Assembly: GCF_020176695.1 (NCBI RefSeq)
Contig: NZ_JAIWIA010000013.1
Coordinates: 62,001-126,000 of the forward strand
Reading direction: 5' to 3'
Length of the DNA: 64,000 bases
Source: Massilia sp. MS-15
Lineage (GTDB): Bacteria > Pseudomonadota > Gammaproteobacteria > Burkholderiales > Burkholderiaceae_D
The notes under the pieces were generated by a model that did not search any database, was not told the origin of the DNA, and worked only from the letters and a program-made list of their open reading frames with translations. This document shows positions 1 through 10,589 of this stretch, piece by piece. The position numbers were made by a program, and so were the translations under genes. Each line of letters opens with the position of its first letter. The first letter of the stretch is position 1.

Positions 1-730
1 TGTGCACGCCCATCGGATCCAGGTTCTCGATCGAGCAGATGATGATGCAGTTGTCCTTCTTGTCGCGGACAACCTCCATCTCGTACTCTTTCCAGCCGAG
101 GAGCGACTCTTCGATCAGCAGTTCGTTGGTCGGCGAGGCTTCCAGGCCGCGCTTGCAGATTGCTTCGAATTCTTCTTCGTTGTAGGCGATGCCGCCGCCG
201 CTGCCGCCCATGGTGAAGGACGGACGGATGATGGTCGGGAAGCCCAGCTCGCGCTGCACCGCCCACGACTCTTCCATCGAGTGCGCCACGCCCGAGCGCG
301 CCGAACCGAGGCCGATCTTGGTCATCGCATCCTTGAACTTGGAACGGTCCTCGGCCTTGTCGATCGCTTCCGGGGTCGCGCCGATCAGCTCGACCTTGTA
401 TTTTTCCAGCACGCCGTTGTGGTGCAGGTCGAGCGCGCAGTTCAGCGCGGTCTGGCCGCCCATGGTCGGCAGGATCGCGTCCGGACGCTCCTTGTCGATG
501 ATGCGCTCGACCACCTTCCAGGTGATCGGCTCGATGTAGGTGACATCCGCCGTTTCCGGGTCGGTCATGATGGTCGCCGGGTTCGAGTTCACCAGGATGA
601 CCTTGTAGCCTTCCTCGCGCAGGGCCTTGCAGGCCTGGGCGCCCGAGTAGTCGAATTCGACCGCCTGGCCAATGACGATCGGCCCCGCGCCGATGATCAG
701 GATGCTTTTGATATCACTACGCTTAGGCAT
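1..730 (-). CDS. carB: Carbamoyl-phosphate synthase large subunit, N-terminal part (cut by window edge)
   Basis: Large subunit of carbamoyl-phosphate synthase. It uses ammonia passed from CarA, bicarbonate and 2 ATP to make carbamoyl phosphate for pyrimidines and arginine. Only about 243 N-terminal codons are in the window. They read [21 protein letters not shown], then the [16 protein letters not shown] and [10 protein letters not shown] blocks, and the start of the first ATP-grasp domain with its glycine-rich [13 protein letters not shown] loop. The ATG at 730 overlaps the end of carA by 8 bp (ATGCCTAA), so the two genes are probably translationally coupled. The assignment is secure; the C-terminal three quarters lie outside the window. 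Confidence 0.97.
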   Translation of the reverse strand, partial: MPKRSDIKSILIIGAGPIVIGQAVEFDYSGAQACKALREEGYKVILVNSNPATIMTDPETADVTYIEPITWKVVERIIDKERPDAILPTMGGQTALNCALDLHHNGVLEKYKVELIGATPEAIDKAEDRSKFKDAMTKIGLGSARSGVAHSMEESWAVQRELGFPTIIRPSFTMGGSGGGIAYNEEEFEAICKRGLEASPTNELLIEESLLGWKEYEMEVVRDKKDNCIIICSIENLDPMGVH

Positions 731-1913
731 TTACTTCTTCTCCTGCAGGTTTTTTTCCAGCTTTCGCATCCATCAGCTTGATGAAGCGGTCGAACAGGTA
801 GGCGACGTCGGTCGGGCCGGGCGAGGCTTCCGGGTGGCCCTGGAAGCAGAACGCTGGCTTGTCGGTACGCTCGAAGCCCTGCAGCGAACCGTCGAACAGC
901 GACACATGGGTGACGCGGCAGTTGGCCGGCAGGGTCTCCGGGTCGACCGCGAAGCCGTGGTTCTGCGACGTGATCAAAACCTTCTTCGAATCGAGGTCCT
1001 GCACCGGGTGGTTGGCGCCGTGGTGACCAAACTTCATCTTCATGGTCTTGGCGCCGGAGGCCAGCGCCATGATCTGGTGGCCGAGGCAGATGCCGAAGGT
1101 CGGAATGCCCTTCTCGATCAGCTCCGCGCTTGCCTTGATCGCATAGTCGCAAGGCTCGGGGTCGCCCGGACCGTTGGCCAGGAAGATGCCGTCAGGATTG
1201 AGCGCCAGCGCGTCGGCCGCAGTGGCTTGCGCCGGCAGCACGGTCACCTTGCAGCCGCGCTCGGCCAGCATGCGCAGGATGTTGCGCTTGACGCCGTAGT
1301 CGAAGGCGACCACGTGGTACCTGGGGTTGTCCTGCTGGCCGAAGCCTTGGCCCAGTTTCCACTCGGTCTCGATAAACACATACGGTTCTTTCACGGACAC
1401 GACCTTGGCCAAATCCATGCCCGCCAGTCCCGGGAAGGAACGCGCCAGTTCCAGCGCCTGGGCTTCCGACGGCTCCTTGCCCTGGATGCCGGTCACGATG
1501 GCGCCGCTCTGTGCACCCTTCTCGCGCAGGATGCGGGTCAGCTTGCGGGTGTCGATGCCGGCGATGGCGACCACGTTTTCCTGCTTCAGGTAATCCGACA
1601 GCGACTGGGTGGAACGGAAATTCGATGCCAGCAGCGGCAGGTCGCGGATGATCAGGCCGGCGGCGTGCACCTTGGAGGCCTCGACGTCGGCCGGGTTGAC
1701 GCCGTAGTTGCCGATGTGCGGGTACGTCAGGGTAACGATCTGACGCGAATAGCTGGGGTCGGTGAGGATTTCCTGGTAGCCGGTAATCGCGGTGTTGAAC
1801 ACCACTTCACCAGTCGTATGACCGGTGGCACCAATGGAAACTCCTTTGAAAATCGTTCCGTCAGCGAGAGCCAGGATGGCCGGGACGGCTGGGCCAGAAA
1901 AAAATGGCGGCAA
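723..1913 (-). CDS. carA: Carbamoyl-phosphate synthase small subunit (glutamine amidotransferase)
   Basis: Hydrolyses glutamine and channels ammonia to CarB. At 396 codons it has normal family length. The N-terminal CPSase small-chain domain ([33 protein letters not shown]) is followed by a class I amidotransferase domain with nucleophile Cys in FGICLGHQ and the catalytic His and Glu in [11 protein letters not shown]. The start is a TTG at 1913. It is preceded six bases upstream by a GGGAG ribosome-binding site, and no ATG in this frame sits nearby, so TTG is preferred. The gene forms an operon with carB through an 8-bp overlap. About 150 nt separate the predicted transcription start from the TTG, leaving room for leader control, though I recognise no attenuator. 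Confidence 0.96.
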   Translation of the reverse strand: MPPFFSGPAVPAILALADGTIFKGVSIGATGHTTGEVVFNTAITGYQEILTDPSYSRQIVTLTYPHIGNYGVNPADVEASKVHAAGLIIRDLPLLASNFRSTQSLSDYLKQENVVAIAGIDTRKLTRILREKGAQSGAIVTGIQGKEPSEAQALELARSFPGLAGMDLAKVVSVKEPYVFIETEWKLGQGFGQQDNPRYHVVAFDYGVKRNILRMLAERGCKVTVLPAQATAADALALNPDGIFLANGPGDPEPCDYAIKASAELIEKGIPTFGICLGHQIMALASGAKTMKMKFGHHGANHPVQDLDSKKVLITSQNHGFAVDPETLPANCRVTHVSLFDGSLQGFERTDKPAFCFQGHPEASPGPTDVAYLFDRFIKLMDAKAGKKPAGEEVNA

Positions 1914-2066
1914 GGGTAACTCCCAATAAAGTTACCGTAGCTTCGCCACGTCAGACCGGCATCCAACACACCCGGGCGGAGACTGCCTGCCGGTAGCTGG
2001 ACATCTAGTTGAATGAGGGATGGTGGGTAGGCGCTACGGCAAATGTGTGAATGGTTAAACTTCCGA

Positions 2067-2096
2067 ATTATAGCGCGGGAAGGCCTTATTCGGCAA
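2067..2096 (-). promoter_or_regulatory. Predicted sigma-70 promoter of carAB
   Basis: On the minus strand a perfect -10 box TATAAT (2072-2067) lies 18 bp downstream of a -35-like TTGCCG (2096-2091). Transcription would start near 2060 and leave a leader of about 147 nt before the carA TTG. The rest of the 318-bp gap between carA and the GlcG-like gene holds only a terminator and no convincing ORF. Confidence 0.6.
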
Positions 2097-2180
2097 TGCA
2101 GCAATTCTATAAAAGTGGCCCTGATTGTGCTCAAAAACGCGCAAAAGCGGCGCGCGCTCGCGGCTTTGCTGCCTGGGCGA

Positions 2181-2207
2181 AATAAAAGAAAAGGCGCCGC
2201 AGCGCCC
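2181..2207 (-). terminator. Rho-independent terminator after the GlcG-like gene
   Basis: Read on the minus strand, GGCGC-TGCG-GCGCC forms a 5-bp GC stem (2206-2193), followed directly by TTTTCTTTTATTT. It sits 25-50 bp beyond the stop of the GlcG/HbpS-like gene and upstream of the carAB promoter, so it separates the two transcription units. Confidence 0.65.
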
Positions 2208-2231
2208 TGTTCTCCCGTGCGTGTGCGTGAC

Positions 2232-2645
2232 TCAGCCGCCGATCCCCAGGGCCGCGATGCCCGCCTTGGCGACCTGTGCGTCCTCGTTCGATTTCACGCC
2301 CGACACGCCGACCGCACCGATCACGTGTCCGTCCACGATCACCGGCACACCGCCTTCCAGCATGCCCTCGAGTTCCGGAGCCGACAGAAACGAGGTGCGG
2401 CCGTTGTTGATCACGTCCTCGTAAAGCTTTGATTCGCGACGGCCGAGCGCGGCGGTGCGTGCCTTGGCCGGTGCGATGTAGGCCGAGCTCGGCGCGGCGC
2501 CGTCCAGGCGCTGCAAGCACAGCAGGTGGCCCCCGTCGTCCACGATGGCGAACGACACCGCCCAGTTGTTGCGCAGTGCCTCGGCTTCGGCGGCGGCGGC
2601 GATCTTCTTGACGTCTTCCAGCATCAGGTAAGGCTTCGTTTGCAT
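2232..2645 (-). CDS. GlcG/HbpS family heme-binding-like protein
   Basis: A 137-residue single-domain protein of the GlcG/HbpS (former DUF336) family. Typical features are the N-terminal LMLEDVKKIAAAAEAEA helix, AVSFAIVDDGGHLLCLQRLDGA, and the glycine-rich GGVPVIVDGHVIGAVGVSGV core near the C terminus. Some members bind heme or act in oxidative stress sensing; the exact ligand here is unknown. No signal peptide is visible, so it is probably cytoplasmic. It starts 9 bp after the patatin gene stop, with GGGG just before the ATG, which suggests a two-gene operon. The gene ends at the terminator at 2181-2207. Confidence 0.85.
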   Translation of the reverse strand: MQTKPYLMLEDVKKIAAAAEAEALRNNWAVSFAIVDDGGHLLCLQRLDGAAPSSAYIAPAKARTAALGRRESKLYEDVINNGRTSFLSAPELEGMLEGGVPVIVDGHVIGAVGVSGVKSNEDAQVAKAGIAALGIGG

Positions 2646-2654
2646 GGGGTCCCC

Positions 2655-3569
2655 TTATTGTCCTTGTTGTTTGGCCTTGAGCTTGGCCTTGATTTGCGGC
2701 ATCACCGCAGCCGCCGCCTGTTCTCCGGCGAGGATGGCCTGATTGCGGCTGGTGAACTCGGCACTGCCCATGTTGCCAAGCTTGGGCGTGATGACGACGT
2801 CGGCTTCCTTCAGTTCGAAGTGGTTCAGGCGCTGGCCCATGATGCTGAAGGTCTGCATCAGAACGTCCAGCGAACTGGCCGTGGCCGCCCCTTCGGTGGC
2901 GCTGGAAATATTTACCGCAATAATGAACTCGGCGCCCATTTCCTTGGTGAACTTCACCGGCACCGGTGCCACCAGTCCACCATCGACATAGGTATTCGCG
3001 CCGATCTTGACCGGCTGGAACACGCTCGGCACGCTCGACGAGGCGCGCACGGCCATGCCGGTGTTGCCCTTGTTGAACAGAATCGGGCTGCCGGTCTTGA
3101 GGTCGGTGGCCACGGCGCCGAAGCGAAGCTTCAGGCGTTCCATCGGCACGCCGCCCACGGCCTTGTTAACGTAGTTCTGCAGCGCCTCCCCTTTCAAGAC
3201 CCCGGTCGACTTGCCGAACAGCGGCAGGGCCCAGTCCGAGATGGTGGACTCGTCCATGCCCATCGCGGTCTTCTGCAGGGTGAAGCCGTCCATGCCCGAC
3301 GCATACAGCGCACCGACGACCGAGCCGGCGCTGGTGCCGACGACGATCTCGGGCACGATGCCCTGGGCCTCCAGTGCCTTGATGACGCCGATGTGGGCAA
3401 AACCGCGGGCGGCACCGCCGCCGAGGGCCAGGCCGATTTTCAGCTTGCGCGGTGGCGGTGGCGTGACCTGCTGGGCGGCAGGCGTCGCGGGAGGCTGGGA
3501 TGGGGTACTGCCGCAAGCGGTCAGGAACAGCGCGGCGCAGGCGATCAGGGAGCTACGGCGAGAGAACAT
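2655..3569 (-). CDS. Patatin-like phospholipase family lipoprotein
   Basis: Predicted lipoprotein esterase of the patatin/RssA type, 304 residues. The N terminus MFSRRSSLIACAALFLTACG carries a lipobox with Cys19, so the protein is probably anchored in a membrane facing the periplasm. A Pro-rich linker precedes the patatin domain: oxyanion loop LGGGAARGFAHIG, nucleophile elbow GTSAGS, and the dyad Asp in VDGG. All catalytic elements are present. I chose the start at 3569 over the longer open frame because it gives a proper lipoprotein signal; the upstream frame is the shadow of phoR. It is co-oriented with, and 9 bp from, the GlcG-like gene. The substrate is unknown. Confidence 0.85.
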   Translation of the reverse strand: MFSRRSSLIACAALFLTACGSTPSQPPATPAAQQVTPPPPRKLKIGLALGGGAARGFAHIGVIKALEAQGIVPEIVVGTSAGSVVGALYASGMDGFTLQKTAMGMDESTISDWALPLFGKSTGVLKGEALQNYVNKAVGGVPMERLKLRFGAVATDLKTGSPILFNKGNTGMAVRASSSVPSVFQPVKIGANTYVDGGLVAPVPVKFTKEMGAEFIIAVNISSATEGAATASSLDVLMQTFSIMGQRLNHFELKEADVVITPKLGNMGSAEFTSRNQAILAGEQAAAAVMPQIKAKLKAKQQGQ

Positions 3570-3685
3570 AAGAGGTGCTTGAGAGAACGAAGCACGATTG
3601 TACCGCGACCGAAGAATGAAGGGGACGCATCGAATGATCCGGACATTCAACGGAGGGGCCGGACAATTCGACGCAGACCTCATCC

Positions 3686-3713
3686 GGCAAACCCCGGCTC
3701 GGGGCCGGTTGCC
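3686..3713 (-). terminator. Hairpin downstream of phoR
   Basis: An interrupted inverted repeat (GGCAA...CCCCG-AGC-CGGGG...TTGCC on the minus strand) lies just after the phoR stop at 3722. No U-run follows, so it may be a 3'-end-stabilising or Rho-assisted element rather than a classical terminator. Confidence 0.35.
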
Positions 3714-3721
3714 CTGAGATT

Positions 3722-5047
3722 TCAGGTGTTTTCCGACGAATTCGACTCCGACCCCAGTGAGGTGTTCGGCAGCACCGCCGTGAAGCTGCTTCCCTGCCCC
3801 GGCACCGAACTGATCAGAAGACGTCCGCCATGGCGCAGCAGCACGTGCTTGACGATCGCCAGCCCCAGCCCCGTCCCCTGGGTCTCGCGCGAGCGGCTCT
3901 TGTCGACGCGGTAGAAGCGCTCGGTCAGGCGCGCGATGTGGATCGGCTCGATGCCGATGCCGCTGTCGGTCACCGCGAAGCGCAAATCGTCCGGCCCGCG
4001 CTTCCAGGACAAGCGGATCGTGCCGCCATCCGGTGAATAGCGCACCGCATTCGAGGCCAGGTTGGCGAAGGCGCTGCGCAGCTCTTCCTGGCTGCCCATC
4101 ACGTCGGGTCCCTCGCATTCGACCTCGACCGCATGCCGCCCGCCCGACAGGGCCCGGGTTTCTTCCGCAACCGATTCCACCAGCGCGCGCATGTCGACCC
4201 GCTCGCGCTTGAGCGGGAATTCGTCCGACTCCAGGCGCGACAGGGTCAGCATGTCGCCGATCAGGCGCTGCATGCGCTGCCCCTGTTCCGTCATCAGGCG
4301 CAGGTGCGCCGTCCGGGTGGCCAGGTCCATCCCGGGATCGGACAGCGCGATCTCGAGGAAGCCGACGATCACCGTCAGCGGCGTACGCAGTTCGTGCGAG
4401 GCGTTGGCGATGAAGTCGCGCCGCATCGCGTCCAGTCGCTCGGACTCGGTGGCGTCGTGGGTGACCAGGATCTGGCGCCGGTTCTCGAAGGGGATGATGC
4501 GGCATTCGAGCTTGCGGCCGCGGAAGGACAGCGTCAGCGGTTGCTCGTAGCGGCCCAGCACCACGTAGTCGATGAACTCGGGGTGGCGCACCAGGTTGGT
4601 CACGCGCAGGCTCTTGTCGCGCGCCAGGCTCAGGCCAAGGTGGCGCTCGGCCGCCTCGTTGCACCACTCCAGGAACAGCACGTCGTCCATGATCGCCACG
4701 CCTTCCGGCAGCAGCTGCATGGCCTGGCGAAAGCGCGCCAGCCATTCGGCCATCTCGGCCTGGTGGCGCTCGTCTTCGCGCCGCAGCCGGTACAGGCGCG
4801 CGAACACCTCGGTCCAGGCGCCCCAGCCGTCCGGCAGCCGGTCAGAGCGCGGGTCGTTCAGCCATTCGCCCAGCGCGTGCAGGTAGCGCAGCTGGACGAA
4901 CAGTGCGATCACGGTCGCCGCCAGCGCGAAGGCCAGGGCCTCGACGACACCAGACATCCACCAGACGATGCCGGCGGCGGCGAACACGAGGCCAAGGCGC
5001 AGGATCGCCGGCACCCAGAACAGCAGCTTCGGGTTCATCGAACGCAT
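3722..5047 (-). CDS. phoR: Phosphate regulon sensor histidine kinase PhoR
   Basis: Membrane sensor kinase that phosphorylates PhoB under phosphate limitation, 441 residues. Two N-terminal hydrophobic segments (about residues 8-50) precede a PhoR-type linker and a PAS domain (LLPEGVAIMDD onward). The HisKA box FIANASHELRTPLTV carries the phospho-His, and the HATPase domain has DSGIGIEP and GTGLGLAIVKHVL. It starts 9 bp after the phoB stop with AGGG upstream; ATG 5047 fits this spacing better than the ATG at 5038. It is the last gene of the pst-pho operon, and PhoU with PstSCAB is expected to inhibit it when phosphate is plentiful. Confidence 0.95.
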   Translation of the reverse strand: MRSMNPKLLFWVPAILRLGLVFAAAGIVWWMSGVVEALAFALAATVIALFVQLRYLHALGEWLNDPRSDRLPDGWGAWTEVFARLYRLRREDERHQAEMAEWLARFRQAMQLLPEGVAIMDDVLFLEWCNEAAERHLGLSLARDKSLRVTNLVRHPEFIDYVVLGRYEQPLTLSFRGRKLECRIIPFENRRQILVTHDATESERLDAMRRDFIANASHELRTPLTVIVGFLEIALSDPGMDLATRTAHLRLMTEQGQRMQRLIGDMLTLSRLESDEFPLKRERVDMRALVESVAEETRALSGGRHAVEVECEGPDVMGSQEELRSAFANLASNAVRYSPDGGTIRLSWKRGPDDLRFAVTDSGIGIEPIHIARLTERFYRVDKSRSRETQGTGLGLAIVKHVLLRHGGRLLISSVPGQGSSFTAVLPNTSLGSESNSSENT

Positions 5048-5056
5048 CGCCGCCCT

Positions 5057-5743
5057 TTACTTCTCGGACAGCATGTAGCCGACGCTGCGCACCGTGCGGA
5101 TCAGGCCATCGGCCGTCTTGAGCGCCTTGCGCAGCCGCAGTACGTGCACGTCCACGGTGCGCTCCTCGATTACGGCGTGGTCGCCCCACACCTTGTCGAG
5201 AAGCTGGGCGCGCGAGAACACGCGCTCGCGGTGCGCCAGCAGGAACTTGAGCAGCTTGTATTCGGCATTGCCGATGTCGATCTGCGCGTTGTCGACCGTC
5301 ACGGTGCAGCTGTTCGGGTCGAGCACTACGCTGCCGGCGCGCAGCGGCGCCTCGGCCAGGTGCGGGCTCTTGCGGCGCAGCAGCGCACGGGAACGCGCCA
5401 ATAGCTCGCGCGGCGAGAACGGCTTGGTGACGTAGTCGTCAGCGCCCGTGTTCAGGCCGGCGATCTTGTCTTCTTCCATGCTCTTGGCGGTCAACATGAT
5501 GACCGGGATTTCCTGGAAGTCACGGTCGCCGCGCAGGCGCGACAGCAGGCGCAGGCCGCTCTGGTCGGGCAGCATCCAGTCCAGCAGCACCAGGTCGGGC
5601 TTGCCGCGCGTAATGCTGTCCCAGGCGCCGCCCACGGTGTCGGCGGTACGGATGTCCCACCCGGCTTCGCGCAGCGAATACTTCACCAGCTCGACGATTG
5701 CAGGTTCGTCCTCGACCACCAGCACGCTCGTGTTGTCCGCCAT
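5057..5743 (-). CDS. phoB: Phosphate regulon response regulator PhoB
   Basis: OmpR-family response regulator of 228 residues that activates Pho-box promoters. The receiver domain has the acidic pair ED (11-12), phospho-acceptor Asp55 in VLLDWMLPD, Thr and Lys in MLTAKS, and FSPRELLAR. The C-terminal winged-helix domain contains NAEYKLLKFLL, RVFSRAQLLDKVWG and RTVDVHVLRLRKAL. It starts 2 bp after the phoU stop, in the operon order phoU-phoB-phoR. The Pho box upstream of pstS (10358-10375) would place phoB under its own control. Confidence 0.96.
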   Translation of the reverse strand: MADNTSVLVVEDEPAIVELVKYSLREAGWDIRTADTVGGAWDSITRGKPDLVLLDWMLPDQSGLRLLSRLRGDRDFQEIPVIMLTAKSMEEDKIAGLNTGADDYVTKPFSPRELLARSRALLRRKSPHLAEAPLRAGSVVLDPNSCTVTVDNAQIDIGNAEYKLLKFLLAHRERVFSRAQLLDKVWGDHAVIEERTVDVHVLRLRKALKTADGLIRTVRSVGYMLSEK

Positions 5744-5745
5744 GC

Positions 5746-6447
5746 CTAGACGCCCGCCTGCTCGGTTGCCGCCGGCTTGCTGTGGCGGATGTCGCGGCCT
5801 TCCACCACATAGATCACGTATTCGGCGATGTTCTTGGCGTGGTCGCCGATGCGCTCGATGGCCTTGGCCACCCACAGCGTGTCCAGCGCCGACGAGATCG
5901 TGCGCGGGTCTTCCATCATGAAGGTGATCAGGTTGCGCAGGATGGTGCGGAATTCGTGGTCGACCACTTCGTCGGCCGCGATCAGTTCCAGCGCCTGCTT
6001 GCCGTCCAGCCGGGCAAACGCGTCCAGCGCGTTGTGCAGCAGGTCCGCGGTCGCCTTGGCGATGGTGCGCACCATGTCGTAGTGGGCGAAGGGCGCGCCG
6101 TTTCGCTCGTGGAGGTTCTTGGCGGTGCGCGCGATCTTCGAGGCTTCGTCGCCGATGCGTTCGAGGTCGGTGATCACCTTGATGGACGCCATCACGGTGC
6201 GCAGGTCGTTCGCGGTCGGCTGGCGGCGCACGATCAAGTGGCTGCAGGCGTCGTCGAGCTGTACTTCGAGCTGGTTGACGGCCTGGTCGTCGGCGATCAC
6301 GCGGTCGGCGCGCGCGGCGTCGCCCGCGCGGAAGCATTCCATCGCCTCGTCGAACGCGGTTTCCACCATGCCGCCCATCAGCAGGACCTTGGAACGAATC
6401 GCTTCCAGCTCCTGGTCATACTGCTTGGATGAATGCTCGCCCGTCAT
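5746..6447 (-). CDS. phoU: Phosphate transport system regulator PhoU
   Basis: Cytoplasmic negative regulator linking the PstSCAB transporter to PhoR. It has 233 residues of all-helical sequence in two PhoU three-helix repeats. The metal-binding motifs are seen as ERIGDEASKIA in the first repeat and ERIGDHAKNIAEY in the second. Length and motif spacing are normal for the family. It lies between pstB and phoB, with 34 bp to pstB and 2 bp to phoB. Loss of phoU elsewhere causes constitutive Pho expression; nothing here suggests damage. Confidence 0.96.
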   Translation of the reverse strand: MTGEHSSKQYDQELEAIRSKVLLMGGMVETAFDEAMECFRAGDAARADRVIADDQAVNQLEVQLDDACSHLIVRRQPTANDLRTVMASIKVITDLERIGDEASKIARTAKNLHERNGAPFAHYDMVRTIAKATADLLHNALDAFARLDGKQALELIAADEVVDHEFRTILRNLITFMMEDPRTISSALDTLWVAKAIERIGDHAKNIAEYVIYVVEGRDIRHSKPAATEQAGV

Positions 6448-6481
6448 AAAGTTCTCCGAAATAGATTTGGTATTTAAACGA

Positions 6482-7276
6482 TCAGCCGAAACGACCGGTG
6501 ATGTAATCCTGGGTTTCCTTGCGCGCCGGATTCATGAAGATCTGGTTGGTCTCGCCGAATTCGACCAGCTCGCCAAGATACATGTAGGCGGTATAGTCGG
6601 AACAGCGCGCGGCCTGTTGCATGTTGTGGGTCACGATGGTGATCGTGTAGTCCTGCTTCAGTTCGCTGATCAGCTCTTCGATCTTGGCGGTCGAGATCGG
6701 GTCCAGCGCCGAGGTTGGTTCGTCCAGCAGCAGCACGTCGGGTTTCACCGCGACGCCGCGCGCGATGCACAGGCGCTGCTGCTGGCCGCCGGACAGCGAC
6801 AGGCCGCTCTTGCTCAGCTTGTCCTTGGCCTCTTCCCACAGGGCCGCCTTCTTGAGCGCCCATTCGACGCGCTCGTCCATCTCGCCTTTCGAGAGGTTCT
6901 CGTACAGGCGCACGCCGAAGGCGATGTTGTCGTAGATCGACATCGGGAACGGGGTCGGCTTCTGGAACACCATGCCCACTTTTGCGCGCAGCATGTTGAC
7001 GTCGACGCCCGGCTCCAGGATGTTACGGCCGCGGTATATGATCGAACCCTCGGCGCGCTGGCCGGGATACAAATCGTACATGCGGTTCAAGGTGCGCAGC
7101 AGGGTCGACTTGCCGCAGCCCGAGGGGCCGATGAAGGCCGTTACCTGCTTGTCGTGGATATCGAGCGAGACGTTCTTCAGGCTCTGCGTCTTACCGTAGA
7201 AGAAGTTGAGGCCGGAGATCTCGATCGTCTTGGCTTTGGCCGCGCTCGGGACCTGGTTTGGCATGGCTTGGATCAT
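6482..7276 (-). CDS. pstB: Phosphate ABC transporter ATP-binding protein PstB
   Basis: ATPase of the high-affinity phosphate importer. The frame shows Walker [11 protein letters not shown]-loop [14 protein letters not shown], signature [14 protein letters not shown], Walker [14 protein letters not shown] and the H-loop [11 protein letters not shown]. Length, about 264 residues, is typical. The codon at 7279 is GTG, immediately followed by ATG at 7276. I prefer the ATG because a GAGA-type ribosome site lies about eight bases upstream; an ATG at 7264 is also possible. It works with PstA and PstC and is followed by phoU. Confidence 0.95.
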   Translation of the reverse strand: MIQAMPNQVPSAAKAKTIEISGLNFFYGKTQSLKNVSLDIHDKQVTAFIGPSGCGKSTLLRTLNRMYDLYPGQRAEGSIIYRGRNILEPGVDVNMLRAKVGMVFQKPTPFPMSIYDNIAFGVRLYENLSKGEMDERVEWALKKAALWEEAKDKLSKSGLSLSGGQQQRLCIARGVAVKPDVLLLDEPTSALDPISTAKIEELISELKQDYTITIVTHNMQQAARCSDYTAYMYLGELVEFGETNQIFMNPARKETQDYITGRFG

Positions 7277-7301
7277 CACTTTTTCTCTAAAATGAAATGG
7301 T

Positions 7302-8159
7302 TCAACGCGGAGTTTTTTGGCTGAACAGGGTCCGCGACAGGATGTTCAGCATCAGCACGGTAAAGGTCACCAGCAGCGCCCCACCCCAGGCCAGCGAACG
7401 CCAGTCGTCATAGGGGCTCATCGCATAGTTGTAGATCACGACCGGCAGGTTGGCCATCGGCTGGCTCATGTCGGTGCTGAAGAACTGGTTATTCAGGGCG
7501 GTGAACAGCAGCGGCGCGGTTTCGCCGGCGACGCGCGCCACCGCCAGCAGCACGCCGGTGATCACGCCGGCCTTGACGGCGCGCAGGCGCACAGTCATCG
7601 CTACCTTCCAGTGCGGCGCCCCCAGCGCATAAGCCGCTTCCAGCAGACTGGTCGGCACCAGGCGCAGCATGTTGTCGGTGGTGCGCACCACCACCGGCAC
7701 CGCGATCAGGGACAGCGCGATGGACCCGGCATAGCCTGCGAAGTCGCCGACTTTCGCCACGTACAGGGCGTAGACGAACACGCCAATCACGATTGAAGGC
7801 GCCGACAGCATGATGTCGGTAACAAAACGCGTCACCTGGGCGAGCTTGTTGTTCTCGCCGTATTCGGCCAGGTAGATGCCGGCCAGGATGCCGATCGGGG
7901 TGCTGACCACGGTCGACAGGCCGACCATCATCAGGCTGCCGACGATGGCGTTGCGCAGGCCGCCGGGGCTGCCGGGCGCCGGGGTATCGAGCGTAAACAG
8001 GGTGGGCGACAGCGCGCTGAAGCCGTTGATCAGCAGCGTTACCAGGATCCAGGCCAGGAAAGCCAGGCCAATGCCCATGGCAAGCACGGACAGGAAGATG
8101 CCGACGCGATGCGCCAGCAGGCGCTTGCGGTAGACCGGGTTTTTTGCGGTGGCGTTCAT
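7302..8159 (-). CDS. pstA: Phosphate ABC transporter permease PstA
   Basis: Inner-membrane permease of the Pst importer, 285 residues with six predicted membrane helices. The EAA-type coupling loop reads [26 protein letters not shown], characteristic of PstA. The start codon overlaps the pstC stop in a TAATG arrangement, indicating translational coupling and equal dosage of the two permeases. The family alternation pstS-pstC-pstA-pstB is intact. Confidence 0.95.
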   Translation of the reverse strand: MNATAKNPVYRKRLLAHRVGIFLSVLAMGIGLAFLAWILVTLLINGFSALSPTLFTLDTPAPGSPGGLRNAIVGSLMMVGLSTVVSTPIGILAGIYLAEYGENNKLAQVTRFVTDIMLSAPSIVIGVFVYALYVAKVGDFAGYAGSIALSLIAVPVVVRTTDNMLRLVPTSLLEAAYALGAPHWKVAMTVRLRAVKAGVITGVLLAVARVAGETAPLLFTALNNQFFSTDMSQPMANLPVVIYNYAMSPYDDWRSLAWGGALLVTFTVLMLNILSRTLFSQKTPR

Positions 8160-9181
8160 TATTTCGTACCTTCCTTGCGGGACATACCGAGCAACATCAG
8201 CTTCGCTGCCGACAGCACGATGAAGGTGATGGCGAACAGGATCAGGCCCAGCGCGAACAGCGAGGACTGGTGCAGCGGCGTGGCCGCTTCATTGAATTCG
8301 TTGGCTAGGGTCGAGGAAATCGAATTACCCGCCGAGAATAGTGACCAGGACAGGTCATGCGCGTTACCGATCAGGAAGGTCACCGCCATGGTCTCGCCAA
8401 GGGCGCGGCCCAGGCCCAGCATCACGCCGCCGACCACGCCGGTGCGGGTGTACGGAAGCACTACCTTCCGCACCACTTCCCACTTGGTGCAGCCAAGGCC
8501 GTACGCCGATTCCTTGAGCACGGTGGGAACGATCTCGAACACGTCGCGCATCACCGAGGCGATGAAGGGGATGATCATGATGGCCAGGATCAGGCCGGCG
8601 GTCAGGATGCCGATGCCCATGATAGGGCCCTGGAACAGCTGGCCGATCACCGGCACCTGGCCGATGCTGTTCTTCAGCAGCGGCTGGACGTGGTCGGCGA
8701 ACAGCGGCGCGAACACGAAGAAGCCCCACATGCCGTAGATGATCGAAGGCACGCCGGCCAGCAGTTCGACCGCGGTGCCCAGGGGACGGCGCAGCCATAC
8801 CGGGCAGATCTCGGTCAGGAACAGAGCGATGCCGAAGCTGATCGGGAAGGCCACCGCCAACGCGATGATCGAGGTGGCGAGCGTGCCCCAGATCGCGATC
8901 ATGGCGCCGAACTGGTCGCCCACCGGATCCCATTCGACGCGGGTAATGAAACCGGCGCCGAATTCCTTGAAGGCCGGCGCCGCGCCGATGATGAGCGAGA
9001 TGATGATCCCGGCCAGCACCAGCAGCACCGAGGCCGCGAACAGCAGCGTGACCTTGTGGAAGAAGAAGTCCTGCAGGCGCTGCCTGCGCATGGCCTTGCG
9101 CAGGGCCTCGGACTGGTGGGAAGCGTCGACCGCGGCCGGATCAGCCAGGTCCTGCAGCGCGACGGATGGTTGTACGCTCAT
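8159..9181 (-). CDS. pstC: Phosphate ABC transporter permease PstC
   Basis: Second inner-membrane permease of the Pst importer, 340 residues. A hydrophilic N-terminal extension of about 35 residues precedes the first membrane helix. The coupling loop KESAYGLGCTKWEVVRKVVLPYTRTGVVGG is followed by the conserved ALGETMAVTFLIGN segment. It is separated from pstS by 71 bp containing a strong hairpin and overlaps pstA by one base. Confidence 0.95.
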   Translation of the reverse strand: MSVQPSVALQDLADPAAVDASHQSEALRKAMRRQRLQDFFFHKVTLLFAASVLLVLAGIIISLIIGAAPAFKEFGAGFITRVEWDPVGDQFGAMIAIWGTLATSIIALAVAFPISFGIALFLTEICPVWLRRPLGTAVELLAGVPSIIYGMWGFFVFAPLFADHVQPLLKNSIGQVPVIGQLFQGPIMGIGILTAGLILAIMIIPFIASVMRDVFEIVPTVLKESAYGLGCTKWEVVRKVVLPYTRTGVVGGVMLGLGRALGETMAVTFLIGNAHDLSWSLFSAGNSISSTLANEFNEAATPLHQSSLFALGLILFAITFIVLSAAKLMLLGMSRKEGTK

Positions 9182-9208
9182 GGTTTTTTGTCAATCTTTC
9201 TGGCAAAC

Positions 9209-9234
9209 GGAAGGGCCGGATTGCCGGCCCTTCC
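9209..9234 (-). promoter_or_regulatory. Strong intercistronic hairpin between pstS and pstC
   Basis: An 11-bp perfect inverted repeat GGAAGGGCCGG (9209-9219) and CCGGCCCTTCC (9224-9234) with a 4-nt loop follows the pstS stop. There is no U-tract. By analogy with other binding-protein genes, such a stem may protect the pstS message 3' end or cause partial termination, so that PstS is made in excess over PstCAB. Confidence 0.6.
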
Positions 9235-9252
9235 ATGCGCTTGTAAGGGTGA

Positions 9253-10290
<1,038 letters not shown>

Positions 10291-10357
10291 GATGGATCCT
10301 TTCAGAGAGACTCGGGGGCTGCCCGTTCATTGACGCTGCGAAGTCTACTGGCCGATT

Positions 10358-10375
10358 ATGACAAGTTCATGACAG
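10358..10375 (-). promoter_or_regulatory. Pho box upstream of pstS
   Basis: On the minus strand the sequence reads CTGTCATGAACTTGTCAT: two 7-bp half-repeats CTGTCAT and TTGTCAT with 11-bp periodicity, a near-perfect PhoB site. Ten bases downstream is a -10-like TAGACT (10347-10342). The box therefore stands in the place of a -35 element, as in PhoB-activated promoters elsewhere. Confidence 0.9.
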
Positions 10376-10589
10376 GTGTAATAATTCGGCTGGGCGGGCG
10401 TATATTGACGCAGTTTGGGCAAGCCCGGCACGCGATTCGGCGCCCTGCCCTGTCCGGCATTCAAGCGGCTCCGGCGATGTAAAAATATTCATGCGCCGAC
10501 CGGTCCGCCGGCCTTGTAAATGCGACGTCTTCTGCTAAGCTGAAAACGTATCATTCATTGAGAGGGGACGCTGAAAAGCGTTCGGATTT

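Noticed and set aside
672..1919. Long plus-strand open frame over carA
   Set aside because: It is the antisense shadow of carA in high-GC DNA. The minus-strand frame gives clear CarA motifs, and the plus frame has no recognisable domain or ribosome site.
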